Origin: JAVBMU01 sp031552185
GTDB lineage: Bacteria; Actinomycetota; Actinomycetes; Actinomycetales; Cellulomonadaceae
Direction: 5' to 3'
Length of the DNA stretch: 64,000 nucleotides
NCBI GenBank assembly: GCA_031552185.1
Contig: JAVBMU010000024.1
Span: 1 to 64,000 of the forward strand
In this document: positions 54,424 through 63,933 of the stretch, in pieces
How the letters are laid out: every line of letters starts with the position of its first letter
Position numbering within the stretch: position 1 is the stretch's first letter
The notes under the pieces: model-generated
The model's database searches: none
The model's input: only the letters and a program-made list of their open reading frames with translations
Told to the model about the DNA's origin: nothing
Position numbers and translations under genes: made by a program

Positions 54424-55872
54424 CTACCCGTCGGCGCCGCCGAGGATCCGGCGGACCCGGTCCAGTCGTTCGGCGACCTGCCGCTCATAACCGCGGTCGC
54501 TGGGCTCGTAGTAGCGGGCGCCGCGCAGCGTGTCCGGCAGGTACTGCTGGGCGGCGACGGCGTGTGGCTCGTCGTGGGCGTAGACGTACCCCTGCCCGTG
54601 GCCGAGCCGCTGCGCCCCGGCGTAACTCGAATCGCGCAGGTGGGCGGGCACGACGCCGGCCCGGCCCGCCCGGACATCGGCCAGAGCCGCGTCGATCCCT
54701 CGGTAGGCCGCGTTGGACTTGGGCGCTGTCGCGACGTGCACCACCGCCTCGGCGAGGACGATCCGCCCCTCCGGCATCCCGATCAGCGCGACCGCCTGGG
54801 CCGCCGCCACCGCGGTCTGCAGCGCCGACGGATCCGCCAGCCCGACCTCCTCAGCGGCGGCGATGACGATCCGCCGGGCGATGAACCGGGGGTCCTCCCC
54901 CGCCGCCACCATCCGGGCGAGGTAATGCAGGGCGGCGTCGACGTCGGAGCCGCGCATCGACTTGATGAAGGCGGAGACGACGTCGTAATGCTGGTCCCCG
55001 TCCCGGTCGTAGCGCAGCGCGGTCACGTCCGCGGCGCGCGCGACCGCTTCGACATCGATCACCGGCCCCACGGCATCCGCGGGCTCGGCTGCATCCGCGG
55101 GCTCGGCGGCATCCGCGCCGCTCGCGGGCTTCGCGGGCTTCGCGCGTGCTTCCGAGAGCACTGCGCCGGCGGCCGCCTCCAACACCGTCAGCGCCTTGCG
55201 GGCGTCCCCGCCCGCCACGCGGACCACCTGATCCTCGGCCTCCGCGGTGAGCCGGACCGTGCCCGCGAGGCCGCGCGGGTCCGCCGCGGCCCGGCGCACC
55301 AGTTCGCGCACATGCTCGGGCTCGAGCGGGCGCAGGGTGAGCAGCAGCGATCGGGACAGCAGCGGCGCGATCACCGCGAAGCTCGGGTTCTCCGTGGTGG
55401 CCGCGACGAGCGTCACCCACCGGTTCTCGACCGAGGGCAGCAACGCGTCCTGCTGCGTCTTGGAGAACCGGTGCACCTCGTCGATGAACAACACGGTCTC
55501 CGGTCCACCGGTCGCCAGCCGGCGGCGGGCGTCGTCGATGACGGCCCGCACCTCCTTCACGCCGGCGGTCACCGCGGACAACTCGACGAAGCGCCGGCCC
55601 GAGGTCGCGGCGATCAGGTAGGCGAGCGTCGTCTTGCCCGTGCCGGGCGGACCCCAGAGCAACACCGAACCGGGCGCGGCCCGCTCCGCGCCGTCGTCGG
55701 CGGGCTCGACCAACCGCCGCAGGGGCGCGCCCGGTGCCAGCAGATGCTCCTGCCCCGCGACTTCGGCCGGGCTCGCCGGGCGCATGCGCACGGCGAGCGG
55801 GGCCGCCGCCCGCGCCGCCGGCGGACCGAGCGGATCGGTCAGGGCGGCGTCGAACAGATCACCGACGGTCAT
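54424..55872 (-). CDS. rarA: Replication-associated recombination protein RarA (MgsA)
   Basis: 482 residues, AAA+ ATPase of the clamp-loader family. Walker A GPPGTGKTT (74-82), Walker B LFIDEVHRF, sensor 1 AATTENPSF, and the RarA tetramerisation region (YDVVSAFIKSMRGSD, SNAAYRGIDAALADVRAG). An Ala/Glu/Pro/Asp-rich insert with AEPAD repeats (about 255-275) is atypical. It acts at stalled forks and gaps. The ATG is six bases after TAGGCT, so it is likely leaderless. Confidence 0.94.
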   Translation of the reverse strand: MTVGDLFDAALTDPLGPPAARAAAPLAVRMRPASPAEVAGQEHLLAPGAPLRRLVEPADDGAERAAPGSVLLWGPPGTGKTTLAYLIAATSGRRFVELSAVTAGVKEVRAVIDDARRRLATGGPETVLFIDEVHRFSKTQQDALLPSVENRWVTLVAATTENPSFAVIAPLLSRSLLLTLRPLEPEHVRELVRRAAADPRGLAGTVRLTAEAEDQVVRVAGGDARKALTVLEAAAGAVLSEARAKPAKPASGADAAEPADAAEPADAVGPVIDVEAVARAADVTALRYDRDGDQHYDVVSAFIKSMRGSDVDAALHYLARMVAAGEDPRFIARRIVIAAAEEVGLADPSALQTAVAAAQAVALIGMPEGRIVLAEAVVHVATAPKSNAAYRGIDAALADVRAGRAGVVPAHLRDSSYAGAQRLGHGQGYVYAHDEPHAVAAQQYLPDTLRGARYYEPSDRGYERQVAERLDRVRRILGGADG

Positions 55873-55878
55873 GGATCG

Positions 55879-55884
55879 AGCCTA
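55879..55884 (-). promoter_or_regulatory. Predicted -10 of rarA
   Basis: TAGGCT ends six bases before the rarA ATG. The divergent MMPL gene begins 70 bp away with CATGCT (55943-55948) six bases before its GTG. Confidence 0.45.
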
Positions 55885-55954
55885 CGCACCGCCGCCGCCG
55901 GTCGGGGCCGAAGGGGTCCTGACAACGGCCATTCGGTGGTGCCATGCTTTTCCC

Positions 55955-58198
55955 GTGTTCAACAGCCTCGGCCGCGGCGTCGCGCGCCACCCCTGGATCA
56001 CCGTTGCCGCGTGGCTCGTGCTGACGATCGTCGGCTTCTCCTTTGCGGTGCTCGGCCTTCGCGGGGACGGGCTTTTCGACCGGGTCACCACCGGCGCACC
56101 GCTGGTCCCCGGCTCGGACAGCAAGCGCGCCGCCGACATTCTGTCCGACGAGCGCATCCTCGGGCCGCGGATCACCCTCCTGGTGGAAGGGGTCGACGCG
56201 CGGGACCCCGATCTGGTGGCGGCCATGGCCGACATCAACCGGGACCTCGAGGCGATCCCCGACGCCCAGCCGCCGGTCGACCCGTACGTTATCCCCGAGG
56301 GCCTCGACGACCCGCGGGCGGCGGCCATGATCGCCGCGGACGGGCGTGGTTTCGTCGCGTACGTGGACGTCGACGCCGGCCTCGGCGACCAGGAGGGCGC
56401 AACGGCGCACACCGTCGCCGAGCGACTGCGCGATGTCCCAAGCGAGTTGCGGGCCGAGGTGCCCTCTGCCGCCCGGGCGGAGGGGATCGTCAGTTCGAAT
56501 GCGCTGATCGTCTCCGAGATCACCGACCAGGTGCGGGCCGATCTGGAGACGGGCGAGGTCTTCTCGTTGCCGGTCGCGCTGCTCGTGATGGTGATCGTAT
56601 TCGGTGGGTTCCTCGCCGCCGGGATGCCGATGTTCGGGGCGTTCGCGTCGATCGGCGCGGGGCTCGGCGCGCTGCTCGGCATCACCTATGTGATGGATGT
56701 CGACGCGTCCGTGGTCAACGTGGTGACCGTGCTCGGCCTCGGGCTGTCGATCGACTACGGCCTGCTCGTCGTCTCCCGCTATCGGGAGGAGTTACACCGC
56801 CTGGTCGCCGCGGGCGCGGACCCGCCGGCGGCGGTGCGAACCGGCGGCGACGGCGTCGTCGACGCCGCGTTGGTGCGCACCATGAGCACGGCGGGGCGCA
56901 CGATCACCTTCTCCGCCCTGACCGTGGCCATCGCGATCTCCGGGCTGTTGGTCTTCCGGCCGCCGATCCTGCGGTCCATCGGCGCGGGCGCCCTCGCCGT
57001 CGTGCTGATCGCCTTCCTGACGGCGCTGACGCTGGTGCCCGCGGTGCTGCATCTGACGGGTCGGCGGCTCGCCCGGCCGAGCCGGCTCGCCGGGGTCCCC
57101 GGGATCCGGCGGATGCTCGCCCGGACGGCGGACGTCCAGTCCGACGACGGCGCGCTTGCCCGGCTCGCGGCCTGGGTGCAGCGGCGGCCCTGGCCGGTGC
57201 TGATCGGCACCTCGGCGATCCTGCTGGTGCTTGCCGCCCCGGTGCTCAGCCTGCAAATGCGCAACACCGGCCTCGACCTGCTGCCCCGCGACTCGGACCA
57301 GCGTGCGTTCGTGACCGCGCTCGGCGAACAGTATCCGGCCATGCGCTGGCCGCAGATCGAGATCGTGGCGAAGGCCGACCCGGCGACGGCGCAGGCGTGG
57401 TCCGCCGCCCTGAACGGGCTGGACCATGTCGAGCAGGTCGACGCTCCGCAGCAGACCGGGGAGTACGTGGCGATCGGCGTGCACACCGACTCGCCCGATG
57501 CAGGCGGCCCCGAGGCCGTCGCGCTGGTGCACGAGATCCGGGGTCTACAGCCCGATTTCCAGATGTGGGTCGGCGGGCAGGCGGCCGGTCAGATCGACTT
57601 CCTCGACGCCCTCGCCCAACGCGTGTGGTGGGCCGTCGCGATCGTCGTCGTCGCCGTGCTCGCGCTGCTGTTCCTGATGACCGGATCCGTGGTGATCCCG
57701 ATCAAGACGCTGCTGACGAACGCCCTGTCGCTCTGCGCCTCGCTCGGGGTTCTGGTCTGGGCCTTCCAGTTCGGGCATCTGCAGGGCGTGCTCGGCTTCA
57801 CTCCGGTTGGCGGGATCGAGACCTACGTCGTCGCGCTGTTCGTCGCCTTCTCGTTCGGGCTGGCGATGGACTACGAAGTCTTCCTGCTCGCCCGGGTCAA
57901 GGAACTGCACGACAGCGGGCTGAGCAACGACGACGCCATTCGGATCGGCCTGCAACGTTCCGGCCGGATCATTACGTCCGCGGCGGCGATCATCATCGTC
58001 GTCTTCGCGGGCTTCATGCTCGGCGAGCTGCTGGTGATCAAGGAGGTCGGCTTCGCGCTCGCCGTCGCGGTGGCGATCGACGCGACCATCGTTCGGTTGC
58101 TGCTCGTCCCGGCGACGATGACGCTGCTGGGCAACGTCAACTGGTGGGCGCCGAAGCCGCTTCGCCGCCTCTACGACCGGCTCGAGTTCAGCCATTAG
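55955..58198 (+). CDS. MMPL-family RND transporter
   Basis: 747 residues. Twelve predicted membrane helices in two halves, each with a large extracytoplasmic loop after the first helix. The Asp-Tyr pairs of the proton relay are visible in GLSIDYGLLVVSRYREE and GLAMDYEVFLLARVKE. This group exports lipids or small molecules in actinobacteria. The GTG start six bases after CATGCT fits a leaderless mRNA. It lies alone on the plus strand between rarA and aspS; no accessory gene is present. Confidence 0.92.
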   Translation: MFNSLGRGVARHPWITVAAWLVLTIVGFSFAVLGLRGDGLFDRVTTGAPLVPGSDSKRAADILSDERILGPRITLLVEGVDARDPDLVAAMADINRDLEAIPDAQPPVDPYVIPEGLDDPRAAAMIAADGRGFVAYVDVDAGLGDQEGATAHTVAERLRDVPSELRAEVPSAARAEGIVSSNALIVSEITDQVRADLETGEVFSLPVALLVMVIVFGGFLAAGMPMFGAFASIGAGLGALLGITYVMDVDASVVNVVTVLGLGLSIDYGLLVVSRYREELHRLVAAGADPPAAVRTGGDGVVDAALVRTMSTAGRTITFSALTVAIAISGLLVFRPPILRSIGAGALAVVLIAFLTALTLVPAVLHLTGRRLARPSRLAGVPGIRRMLARTADVQSDDGALARLAAWVQRRPWPVLIGTSAILLVLAAPVLSLQMRNTGLDLLPRDSDQRAFVTALGEQYPAMRWPQIEIVAKADPATAQAWSAALNGLDHVEQVDAPQQTGEYVAIGVHTDSPDAGGPEAVALVHEIRGLQPDFQMWVGGQAAGQIDFLDALAQRVWWAVAIVVVAVLALLFLMTGSVVIPIKTLLTNALSLCASLGVLVWAFQFGHLQGVLGFTPVGGIETYVVALFVAFSFGLAMDYEVFLLARVKELHDSGLSNDDAIRIGLQRSGRIITSAAAIIIVVFAGFMLGELLVIKEVGFALAVAVAIDATIVRLLLVPATMTLLGNVNWWAPKPLRRLYDRLEFSH

Positions 58199-58416
58199 AT
58201 GAGTGAATCCGAATTGCTGCGGCGTCGATCGTCACAAGCTGCCCCGCCCGCCGCAGCACACCTCAGGTAAGTGCGCGCGTTGCTGCCCGATGCGAGATGA
58301 GTGGTTTGCCCGGCTCGGGGAGCAGTTTCTCTGGCGGCGGTCGCGGGCGTGCGGCGGTGGCGAGTGCTTCGAATGGCAGTGGTACCCCACACCCGATCCC
58401 TGACCGCATACGACCA
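58199..58416. other. Convergent gap between MMPL and aspS
   Basis: An 8-bp inverted repeat (gctgcggc 58216-58223, gccgcagc 58250-58257) could form a loose hairpin after the MMPL gene. Short open frames on both strands here show no family and no ribosome-binding site. Confidence 0.4.
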
Positions 58417-60189
58417 TTAGGAATCACTCGTCCGGGGCTTGGCGTCGACGCCGGCCTCCTTGCGCTGTTCGGGGGTGATCGGCGCGGGCGCCTGAGTGAG
58501 CGGGTCGTAGCCGCCGCCCGACTTCGGGAACGCGATCACGTCCCGGATCGACTCCGCCCCGGTGAGTAGGGCGACGATCCGGTCCCAGCCGAAGGCGATC
58601 CCGCCGTGCGGCGGCGCGCCGTACTGGAACGCGTCCAACAGGAATCCGAACTTTTCCTGCGCCTCGGCCTCGCCGATCCCCATCACCTCGAACACGCGCC
58701 GCTGCACGTCCCTGCGGTGGATACGGATCGAACCGCCGCCGATCTCGTTGCCGTTGCAGACGATGTCGTACGCATAGGCGAGGGCCTCGCCGGGCTCGGC
58801 CTCGAACCGGTCGATCCACTGCGGCGTCGGCGCGGTGAACGCGTGGTGCACTGCGGTCCAGGCGCCGCCGCCGACGGCGACGTCATCGTCCTCGCCGACC
58901 GGCTTGAACAGGGGGGCGTCCACGACCCAGACGAACGACCACGCGTCGTCGTCGATCTGGCCGGTGCGCCGGGCGATCTCGAGGCGCGCGGCGCCCAGCA
59001 GCGCCCGGGTCTCGGTGCTGCGGCCGGCGCCGAAGAAGACCGCGTCCCCCGGCTGGGCGCCGGTCGCCGCGGCCAGGCCGGAGCGCTCGGCGTCGGACAG
59101 GTTCTTGGCCACCGGGCCGCCGAGCTCACCGTTCTCGCCGATCGTGACGTACGCGAGACCCTTGGCCCCGCGGGACTTCGCCCAGTCCTGCCACGCGTCG
59201 AACTGGCGACGCGGCTGCGCGGCGCCGCCGGGCATGACGACAGACCCGACATGCTGCGCCTGGAAGACGCGGAACGGCGTGTCCTTGAAGTACTCGGTGA
59301 GGTCGACCAGTTCGTTGCCGAAGCGCAGGTCGGGCTTGTCCGTGCCGTAGCGGCGCATCGCCTCCGCGTACGTCATCCGCGGGATGGGCATCTCGATCCG
59401 ATGCCCGATCAGCTCCCACAGGGCGACCAGCACCTGTTCCGCAACGGCGATCACGTCGTCCTGCTCGACGAAGCTCATCTCGATGTCGAGCTGAGTGAAC
59501 TCCGGCTGGCGGTCGGCGCGGAAGTCCTCATCGCGGTAGCAGCGGGCGATCTGGTAATACCGCTCCATCCCGGCCACCATGAGCAATTGCTTGAACAGCT
59601 GCGGGGACTGCGGCAGCGCGTACCACGAGCCCGGGGCGAGGCGGGCCGGGACCAAGAAGTCGCGGGCACCCTCCGGAGTGGACCGCGTCAGCGTCGGCGT
59701 CTCGATCTCGACGAAGCCCGCCGCGTCCAGGACGCGCCGCGCCGCCTGGTTCACCTTCGCCCGCAGGCGCAGCGCCTGCGCCATGCGCGGCCGGCGGATG
59801 TCGAGGTACCGGTGCCGCAACCGCGCCTCCTCGCCGACGGTTTCGGTCCCGTCCAGCGCGGTCGAGACCTGGAACGGCAGCGGCGCCGACTCGTTCAGCA
59901 CGACGACGTCGCTTGCCACGACCTCGATCTCACCGGTCGCCAGGTGCGGGTTGGCGTTGCCCTCGGGGCGGCGCGAGATCTCGCCCGTGACCTGGAGGAC
60001 GAACTCGGAGCGCAGCGGGTGCGCGATGGCCTCGTCCCGGATCACCACCTGCGCGATGCCGGAGGCGTCCCGAAGGTCGATGAAGGCCACTCCCCCGTGA
60101 TCGCGACGGCGGTCCACCCAACCCGTGAGGGTGACGGTCTGACCGATGTGGTCGGCTCGCAACGAGCCGGCCGTCCGGGTGCGCAGCAC
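58417..60189 (-). CDS. aspS: Aspartyl-tRNA synthetase
   Basis: 590 residues, class IIb. The anticodon-binding OB fold (VTLTGWVDRRRDHGGVAFIDLRD), motif 2 (RCYRDEDFRADRQPEFTQLD), the GAD insert and motif 3 (GGIAFGWDR) are present. The GTG at 60189 is favoured, since AAAGGA precedes it and VLRTRTAGSL matches usual starts. An ATG at 60222 would add eleven residues. Confidence 0.96.
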   Translation of the reverse strand: MLRTRTAGSLRADHIGQTVTLTGWVDRRRDHGGVAFIDLRDASGIAQVVIRDEAIAHPLRSEFVLQVTGEISRRPEGNANPHLATGEIEVVASDVVVLNESAPLPFQVSTALDGTETVGEEARLRHRYLDIRRPRMAQALRLRAKVNQAARRVLDAAGFVEIETPTLTRSTPEGARDFLVPARLAPGSWYALPQSPQLFKQLLMVAGMERYYQIARCYRDEDFRADRQPEFTQLDIEMSFVEQDDVIAVAEQVLVALWELIGHRIEMPIPRMTYAEAMRRYGTDKPDLRFGNELVDLTEYFKDTPFRVFQAQHVGSVVMPGGAAQPRRQFDAWQDWAKSRGAKGLAYVTIGENGELGGPVAKNLSDAERSGLAAATGAQPGDAVFFGAGRSTETRALLGAARLEIARRTGQIDDDAWSFVWVVDAPLFKPVGEDDDVAVGGGAWTAVHHAFTAPTPQWIDRFEAEPGEALAYAYDIVCNGNEIGGGSIRIHRRDVQRRVFEVMGIGEAEAQEKFGFLLDAFQYGAPPHGGIAFGWDRIVALLTGAESIRDVIAFPKSGGGYDPLTQAPAPITPEQRKEAGVDAKPRTSDS

Positions 60190-60293
60190 GGAGGCGTCCT
60201 TTCGCAGGTGGAGGGTCCGCATGCGGATCGGACCCGGCGCGCGCCCTTGCCGACGGCGCGCCACGAGTCTAGTGGCCTTCGGCCGCGGGTCGC

Positions 60294-61604
60294 TCAGGCG
60301 AACGCTGCGACCGGCCCGGCGACCGGCGCAATCGGCGCGACGGTTGACGCAACGGTGGGCGCGACGGTTGACCCGCCCGGCGCGGTCAGCGCGGCGGTCG
60401 AGGCCGCGGCGCCCACCATGGACACCACGGTGGGCGCAGGCAGGATGGCGCAGTCGTGGCTGACGAAGCCGTTCGCAACGAAATCCCCCGCTTGGGTTGA
60501 CAGCCCGATCATCCGCCGGTCTCCGAGCGGTTCGATCCGCGCCACCCGGAATCCTGCGTTCGACCGCACGGCGCGGCCAACCGCGCGGTCTCGACCCGTG
60601 GCCGGCGCGAGCAGCGCAAGCAGACGGCTCCGATCGGCTCCGACGACCCGTACATCGTCGGCCGGACCCGCTCCCGAACCTGGTCTCAGCCCGGATCCCG
60701 GCAGGGTCCGGACACCGAGCCTGGCAAGGCTCGCCCGAACCTCTGCGGCCATGTCCTTGGTCCGGCAGCCGAACCGCACCGCGGCCCCGCCGAGGCCAGT
60801 CGCATCGAGCACTCCGGAGCAGAACCCGGCGGACCACTCCGCGCCGGGGTCGGCCGGCGTCGTGACGATCGCCCGGACGATGCCGTACTGGGAGGTGCCG
60901 CAGACCAAGCAGCCCACCGCCCGGGTGCACGGAGCACCGTCCTGACCGAACGGCCGCAACCGCGTCACGACGCCGAACTCGGCGAGGTAGTCCCGCGCCC
61001 TGGCCAGCGCCCGGAGATCCCCGTATGCGAGCCGAAGGACCGCCGGCCGGACCAGCCCGCGGCGCCGCGCACAGGCGCTCGCCCGGGGCGAGACGTGCGC
61101 CCTGATCAGCCCCGCCAGGTAGCCACTCGCGAACGCGTCCCGCCCCGACTCCGGCCTCGGGCGCAGGGGCAGCCCGCCGATGCCGCGGACCGCATTGCTC
61201 GGGGTCAGGTATGCCCGCCGCACCTCACCGGGACGGGCCGGAACGACGGCCTTCCAGCCACGGTCGGTGAGGAACCGGTGATCGGCGGCGGCCACGACGG
61301 ATGTCCCGTCCGCCACGGTCAGCCGAAAGGCCGGGCACGTCCGCGTCCACCGGTCGAGGACCGTCGTCGCGACGTAGCGCCGGGTCCGACCGGCGTACTC
61401 GGTGCCCACGACGACGTCGCCCGCCTCGATCCGCGCCAGTGGCACCAATCGCCCGTCCGCGGTCAGGAGGAGAACGCCGGGATCAAGACAGGACGAGCGC
61501 GCGACCGCGCCGCCGCGCGCTTCCCCGTCGAGCCATGCCGCGCCCACTGCCCCGCTGCTTGCCGTGCCGCCGGATGATGTCGCCTCGTCCCGTCCCACCT
61601 GCAT
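60294..61604 (-). CDS. Intein-like protein: Hint domain with degenerate LAGLIDADG insert
   Basis: 436 residues. After 38 residues (with AAWLDGEARGG) comes intein block A at C39 (CLDPGVLLLTADGRLVPL), then block B with H109. Degenerate homing-endonuclease blocks are GYLAGLIRAHV (161-171) and AGFCSGVLDATG (259-270). Blocks F and G end RIEPLGDRRM, then FVANGFVSHDC with H383, D384, C385. The usual terminal Asn is Asp, and the first LAGLIDADG motif lacks its acidic residue. The flanks are only 38 and 52 residues and match no host protein; the tail is low-complexity (VAPTVASTVAPIAPVAG). Start uncertain: no ribosome-binding site. A perfect SOS box lies just upstream, so DNA-damage control is likely. 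Confidence 0.8.
   Translation of the reverse strand: MQVGRDEATSSGGTASSGAVGAAWLDGEARGGAVARSSCLDPGVLLLTADGRLVPLARIEAGDVVVGTEYAGRTRRYVATTVLDRWTRTCPAFRLTVADGTSVVAAADHRFLTDRGWKAVVPARPGEVRRAYLTPSNAVRGIGGLPLRPRPESGRDAFASGYLAGLIRAHVSPRASACARRRGLVRPAVLRLAYGDLRALARARDYLAEFGVVTRLRPFGQDGAPCTRAVGCLVCGTSQYGIVRAIVTTPADPGAEWSAGFCSGVLDATGLGGAAVRFGCRTKDMAAEVRASLARLGVRTLPGSGLRPGSGAGPADDVRVVGADRSRLLALLAPATGRDRAVGRAVRSNAGFRVARIEPLGDRRMIGLSTQAGDFVANGFVSHDCAILPAPTVVSMVGAAASTAALTAPGGSTVAPTVASTVAPIAPVAGPVAAFA
60334..60372. repeat. 15-bp direct repeat in the tail of the intein-like gene
   Basis: ggcgcgacggttgac occurs twice with a 24-bp period, encoding the STVAP repeats after the intein C-terminus. Confidence 0.7.
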
Positions 61605-61606
61605 AG

Positions 61607-61622
61607 TCGAACACATGTTCGA
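61607..61622. promoter_or_regulatory. SOS box (LexA operator)
   Basis: tcgaacacatgttcga is a perfect 16-bp palindrome and fits the actinobacterial LexA consensus TCGAAC-N4-GTTCGA exactly. It ends three bases before the ATG chosen for the intein-like gene and lies in the 43-bp gap after hisS, so it should control the intein-like gene. Confidence 0.85.
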
Positions 61623-61647
61623 ACAATTGGCAAGGCCCTGCGATCGC

Positions 61648-63021
61648 TCACTGCTCGCTCGACGACGCGGGGACAACTCGCGGCCACAGGTCCGCCGCGG
61701 GCGGCGCCCACACCGCCGGGTCGGCGTCGACCTGCGCGCCGGACCGGATGTCCTTGACCTGGTGCGCGGCCTCGCCGGCGGACGGGAACCAGACGAATGG
61801 AATGCCCCGGCGGTCCGCGTGCCGGATCTGCTTGCCGAAGCGCGCCGCGCTCGGCGCCACCTCCACCGGCACGCCCCGCCCGCGCAACGCCGCGGCGACC
61901 GCCTCCGAGGCGGGCCGGGACCCCTCATCGGCCACCGCCACCAGCACCGCGCTCGGCACGGACCGGGTGGCCCGCACCAGGCCGGCGCCGAGCAACCGGG
62001 ACACGAGCCGCGACACCCCGATCGACAGGCCGACCCCCGGATAGGTCGCGGTGCCCTCGGTGGCCAGCGTGTCGTACCGCCCACCCGAGCAGATCGAGCC
62101 CAGCGACTCGTGGCCGACGAGCACCGTCTCGTAGACGGTCCCCGTGTAGTAGTCCAGCCCGCGGGCGATCTTGAGATCCGCGAGCACCGCGCCGGGCGCG
62201 CGCTCCCCGACCGCGGTGAGCAGCGCGGCCAGTTCCGCCAACCCCTGATCCATCAGAACCGACGCCACGCCGTGGCGCGCCGCCACGCTGCGCACCCGAT
62301 CGACGACCCGCAGGTCCGCCCCGCTGATCGACGCCAGTTCCAGGCACGCCTGCGCCTGCTGCTCGGTCGCGCCCGCGTGCGCCACCAATGCCTCGGCGAC
62401 GGCCTGCGGCCCGATCTTGTCCAACTTGTCGATCTCGCGCAGCACCGCATCGGGATCCGCCAGGCCGAGCCCGCGGTAGAACCCCTCGGCCACCCGGCGG
62501 TTATTCACCAGGATCCGAGCCTCGGGCATCCCGATCGGGCGCAGCGCAGCGAGCGCCGCGGCGATCACGAGCGCCACCTCAACCTCGACGTGATAGGGCA
62601 GCTCACCCGCGCCGACGACGTCGATATCGGCCTGGACGAATTCCCGGAACCGCCCTTCCTGGGGCCGTTCCCCGCGCCACACCTTCTGGATCTGATACCG
62701 CCGGAAGGGAAAGGTCAGGTGCCCGGCGTTCTCCAGCACGTAACGGGCGAAGGGGACCGTCAGATCGAAGTGCAGCCCGAGCGAGCGTTCGTCGCGCGCG
62801 GGGGCGGCGTCGTCGGCCTGCAACCGGTGCAGAACGTAGACCTCCTTGGACGTCTCGCCCTTGCGCAGGAGTTGGTCCAGTGGCTCCACGGCGCGCGTTT
62901 CGATCCCGGCGAATCCGTGCAACTCGAAGGTCCGTCGCAGCACATCCAGGACGTGCTGTTCCACGATCCGACCGTCGGGAAGCCATTCGGGAAAACCGGA
63001 GAGAGGTGTCGGCCTGGCCAT
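61648..63021 (-). CDS. hisS: Histidyl-tRNA synthetase
   Basis: 457 residues, class II. The start GFPEWLPDG, motif 2 (YQIQKVWRGERPQEGRFREF), the histidine-binding ARGLDYYTGTVYE and motif 3 (GVGLSIGVSRL) are intact. The C-terminal anticodon-binding domain follows. The ATG has GGAAGGA upstream. Confidence 0.96.
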   Translation of the reverse strand: MARPTPLSGFPEWLPDGRIVEQHVLDVLRRTFELHGFAGIETRAVEPLDQLLRKGETSKEVYVLHRLQADDAAPARDERSLGLHFDLTVPFARYVLENAGHLTFPFRRYQIQKVWRGERPQEGRFREFVQADIDVVGAGELPYHVEVEVALVIAAALAALRPIGMPEARILVNNRRVAEGFYRGLGLADPDAVLREIDKLDKIGPQAVAEALVAHAGATEQQAQACLELASISGADLRVVDRVRSVAARHGVASVLMDQGLAELAALLTAVGERAPGAVLADLKIARGLDYYTGTVYETVLVGHESLGSICSGGRYDTLATEGTATYPGVGLSIGVSRLVSRLLGAGLVRATRSVPSAVLVAVADEGSRPASEAVAAALRGRGVPVEVAPSAARFGKQIRHADRRGIPFVWFPSAGEAAHQVKDIRSGAQVDADPAVWAPPAADLWPRVVPASSSEQ

Positions 63022-63085
63022 GGGACCCGATCCTTCCAGATCGGCCGGCGCTGGGCCGAACTGTTTGCGCGCCGGCCGGTTCGGG

Positions 63086-63799
63086 TCAGATCAGGCTCCG
63101 CAGGAAGGGGTTGACGCGGCGCTCCCGCGCCATGGTCGTCTCGGGTCCGTGCCCCGGCAGCACGCGCCATTCGTCCGGCAGGCCGCCGATGACGTCCCCC
63201 AACGTTCGGTTCATGGCGTCGCCGTCACCGCCGGGCAGGTCATAGCGACCGATGGTCCCGGCGAAAAGGACATCGCCCGTCAGGAGGGCACCGGACTCGG
63301 GCGTCCCGACGGCGTAGAGGGTCGAGCCCTCGGTGTGGCCCGGGGCGTGGATCGCGGTGAGTTCCACAGCCCCGAATCGCAGCGTTGTGGTGGCCGCCCC
63401 GGCGGCGATCGGCTGCACCACCGCGGGGGGCACGTAGGCGCCCGGGTCGATCCCCACCGCGCGCAGTTGGGCGTCCATCCCGTCGCCGCCGGGGCCGAAC
63501 GCGATGGTCCCGAGCGGGTCGTCGAGCCGGTAGGCGTCGTCGGCGTGCACGACGAACGGAACCCCGGCCCGCGCACAGAGCGGTCCGGCATCCCAGGTGT
63601 GATCCGCGTGGCCGTGGGTGGCCAGCACCGCCCGGGGGGTCAGCCGCATGGCCGCGATCAGCAACTCGACCTCCGGCGCGACCCCCGCGCCGGCGTCGAC
63701 GACGACGCACTCCGGTCCCACCACGACCAGATAGCAGTTGGTTCCGTAGAAGGGTGCGACGATGGCGCGGATGATCGGGGCCGGGCGTGAGGTGTCCAC
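63086..63799 (-). CDS. Metallo-beta-lactamase-fold hydrolase, glyoxalase II-like
   Basis: 237 residues. Metal ligands THGHADH (61-67), then HAPGHTEGS, TGDVLF and PGHGPET. This type is regularly found upstream of hisS in actinobacteria; proposed activity is hydrolysis of thioesters such as S-lactoyl thiols, substrate unproved. The GTG lies six bases after TAGCCT, so it is probably leaderless. Confidence 0.9.
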   Translation of the reverse strand: MDTSRPAPIIRAIVAPFYGTNCYLVVVGPECVVVDAGAGVAPEVELLIAAMRLTPRAVLATHGHADHTWDAGPLCARAGVPFVVHADDAYRLDDPLGTIAFGPGGDGMDAQLRAVGIDPGAYVPPAVVQPIAAGAATTTLRFGAVELTAIHAPGHTEGSTLYAVGTPESGALLTGDVLFAGTIGRYDLPGGDGDAMNRTLGDVIGGLPDEWRVLPGHGPETTMARERRVNPFLRSLI

Positions 63800-63805
63800 A
63801 CCCGA

Positions 63806-63811
63806 AGGCTA
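63806..63811 (-). promoter_or_regulatory. Predicted -10 of the MBL-fold gene
   Basis: TAGCCT ends six bases before the GTG start. Confidence 0.4.
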
Positions 63812-63933
63812 GTCCGGCCGGAGGGAGCGCGAGGCGCGTCCAGATGCTGTCACGGTGCCTAGACTGTCCGTACCGACCGCGGTCGTTCCGCGGATTCCGC
63901 GCGCGCCCACGGGTGCATGAGCGAGGAGTTGCC

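Noticed and set aside
58195..58403. Small genes between MMPL and aspS on either strand
   Set aside because: No ribosome-binding site, no family, and the two candidates are overlapping antisense frames.
60294..61604. Annotation as an intact SOS radical-SAM or RecA protein with an intein
   Set aside because: The flanks do not contain RecA or radical-SAM motifs, so naming a host protein would be guesswork.
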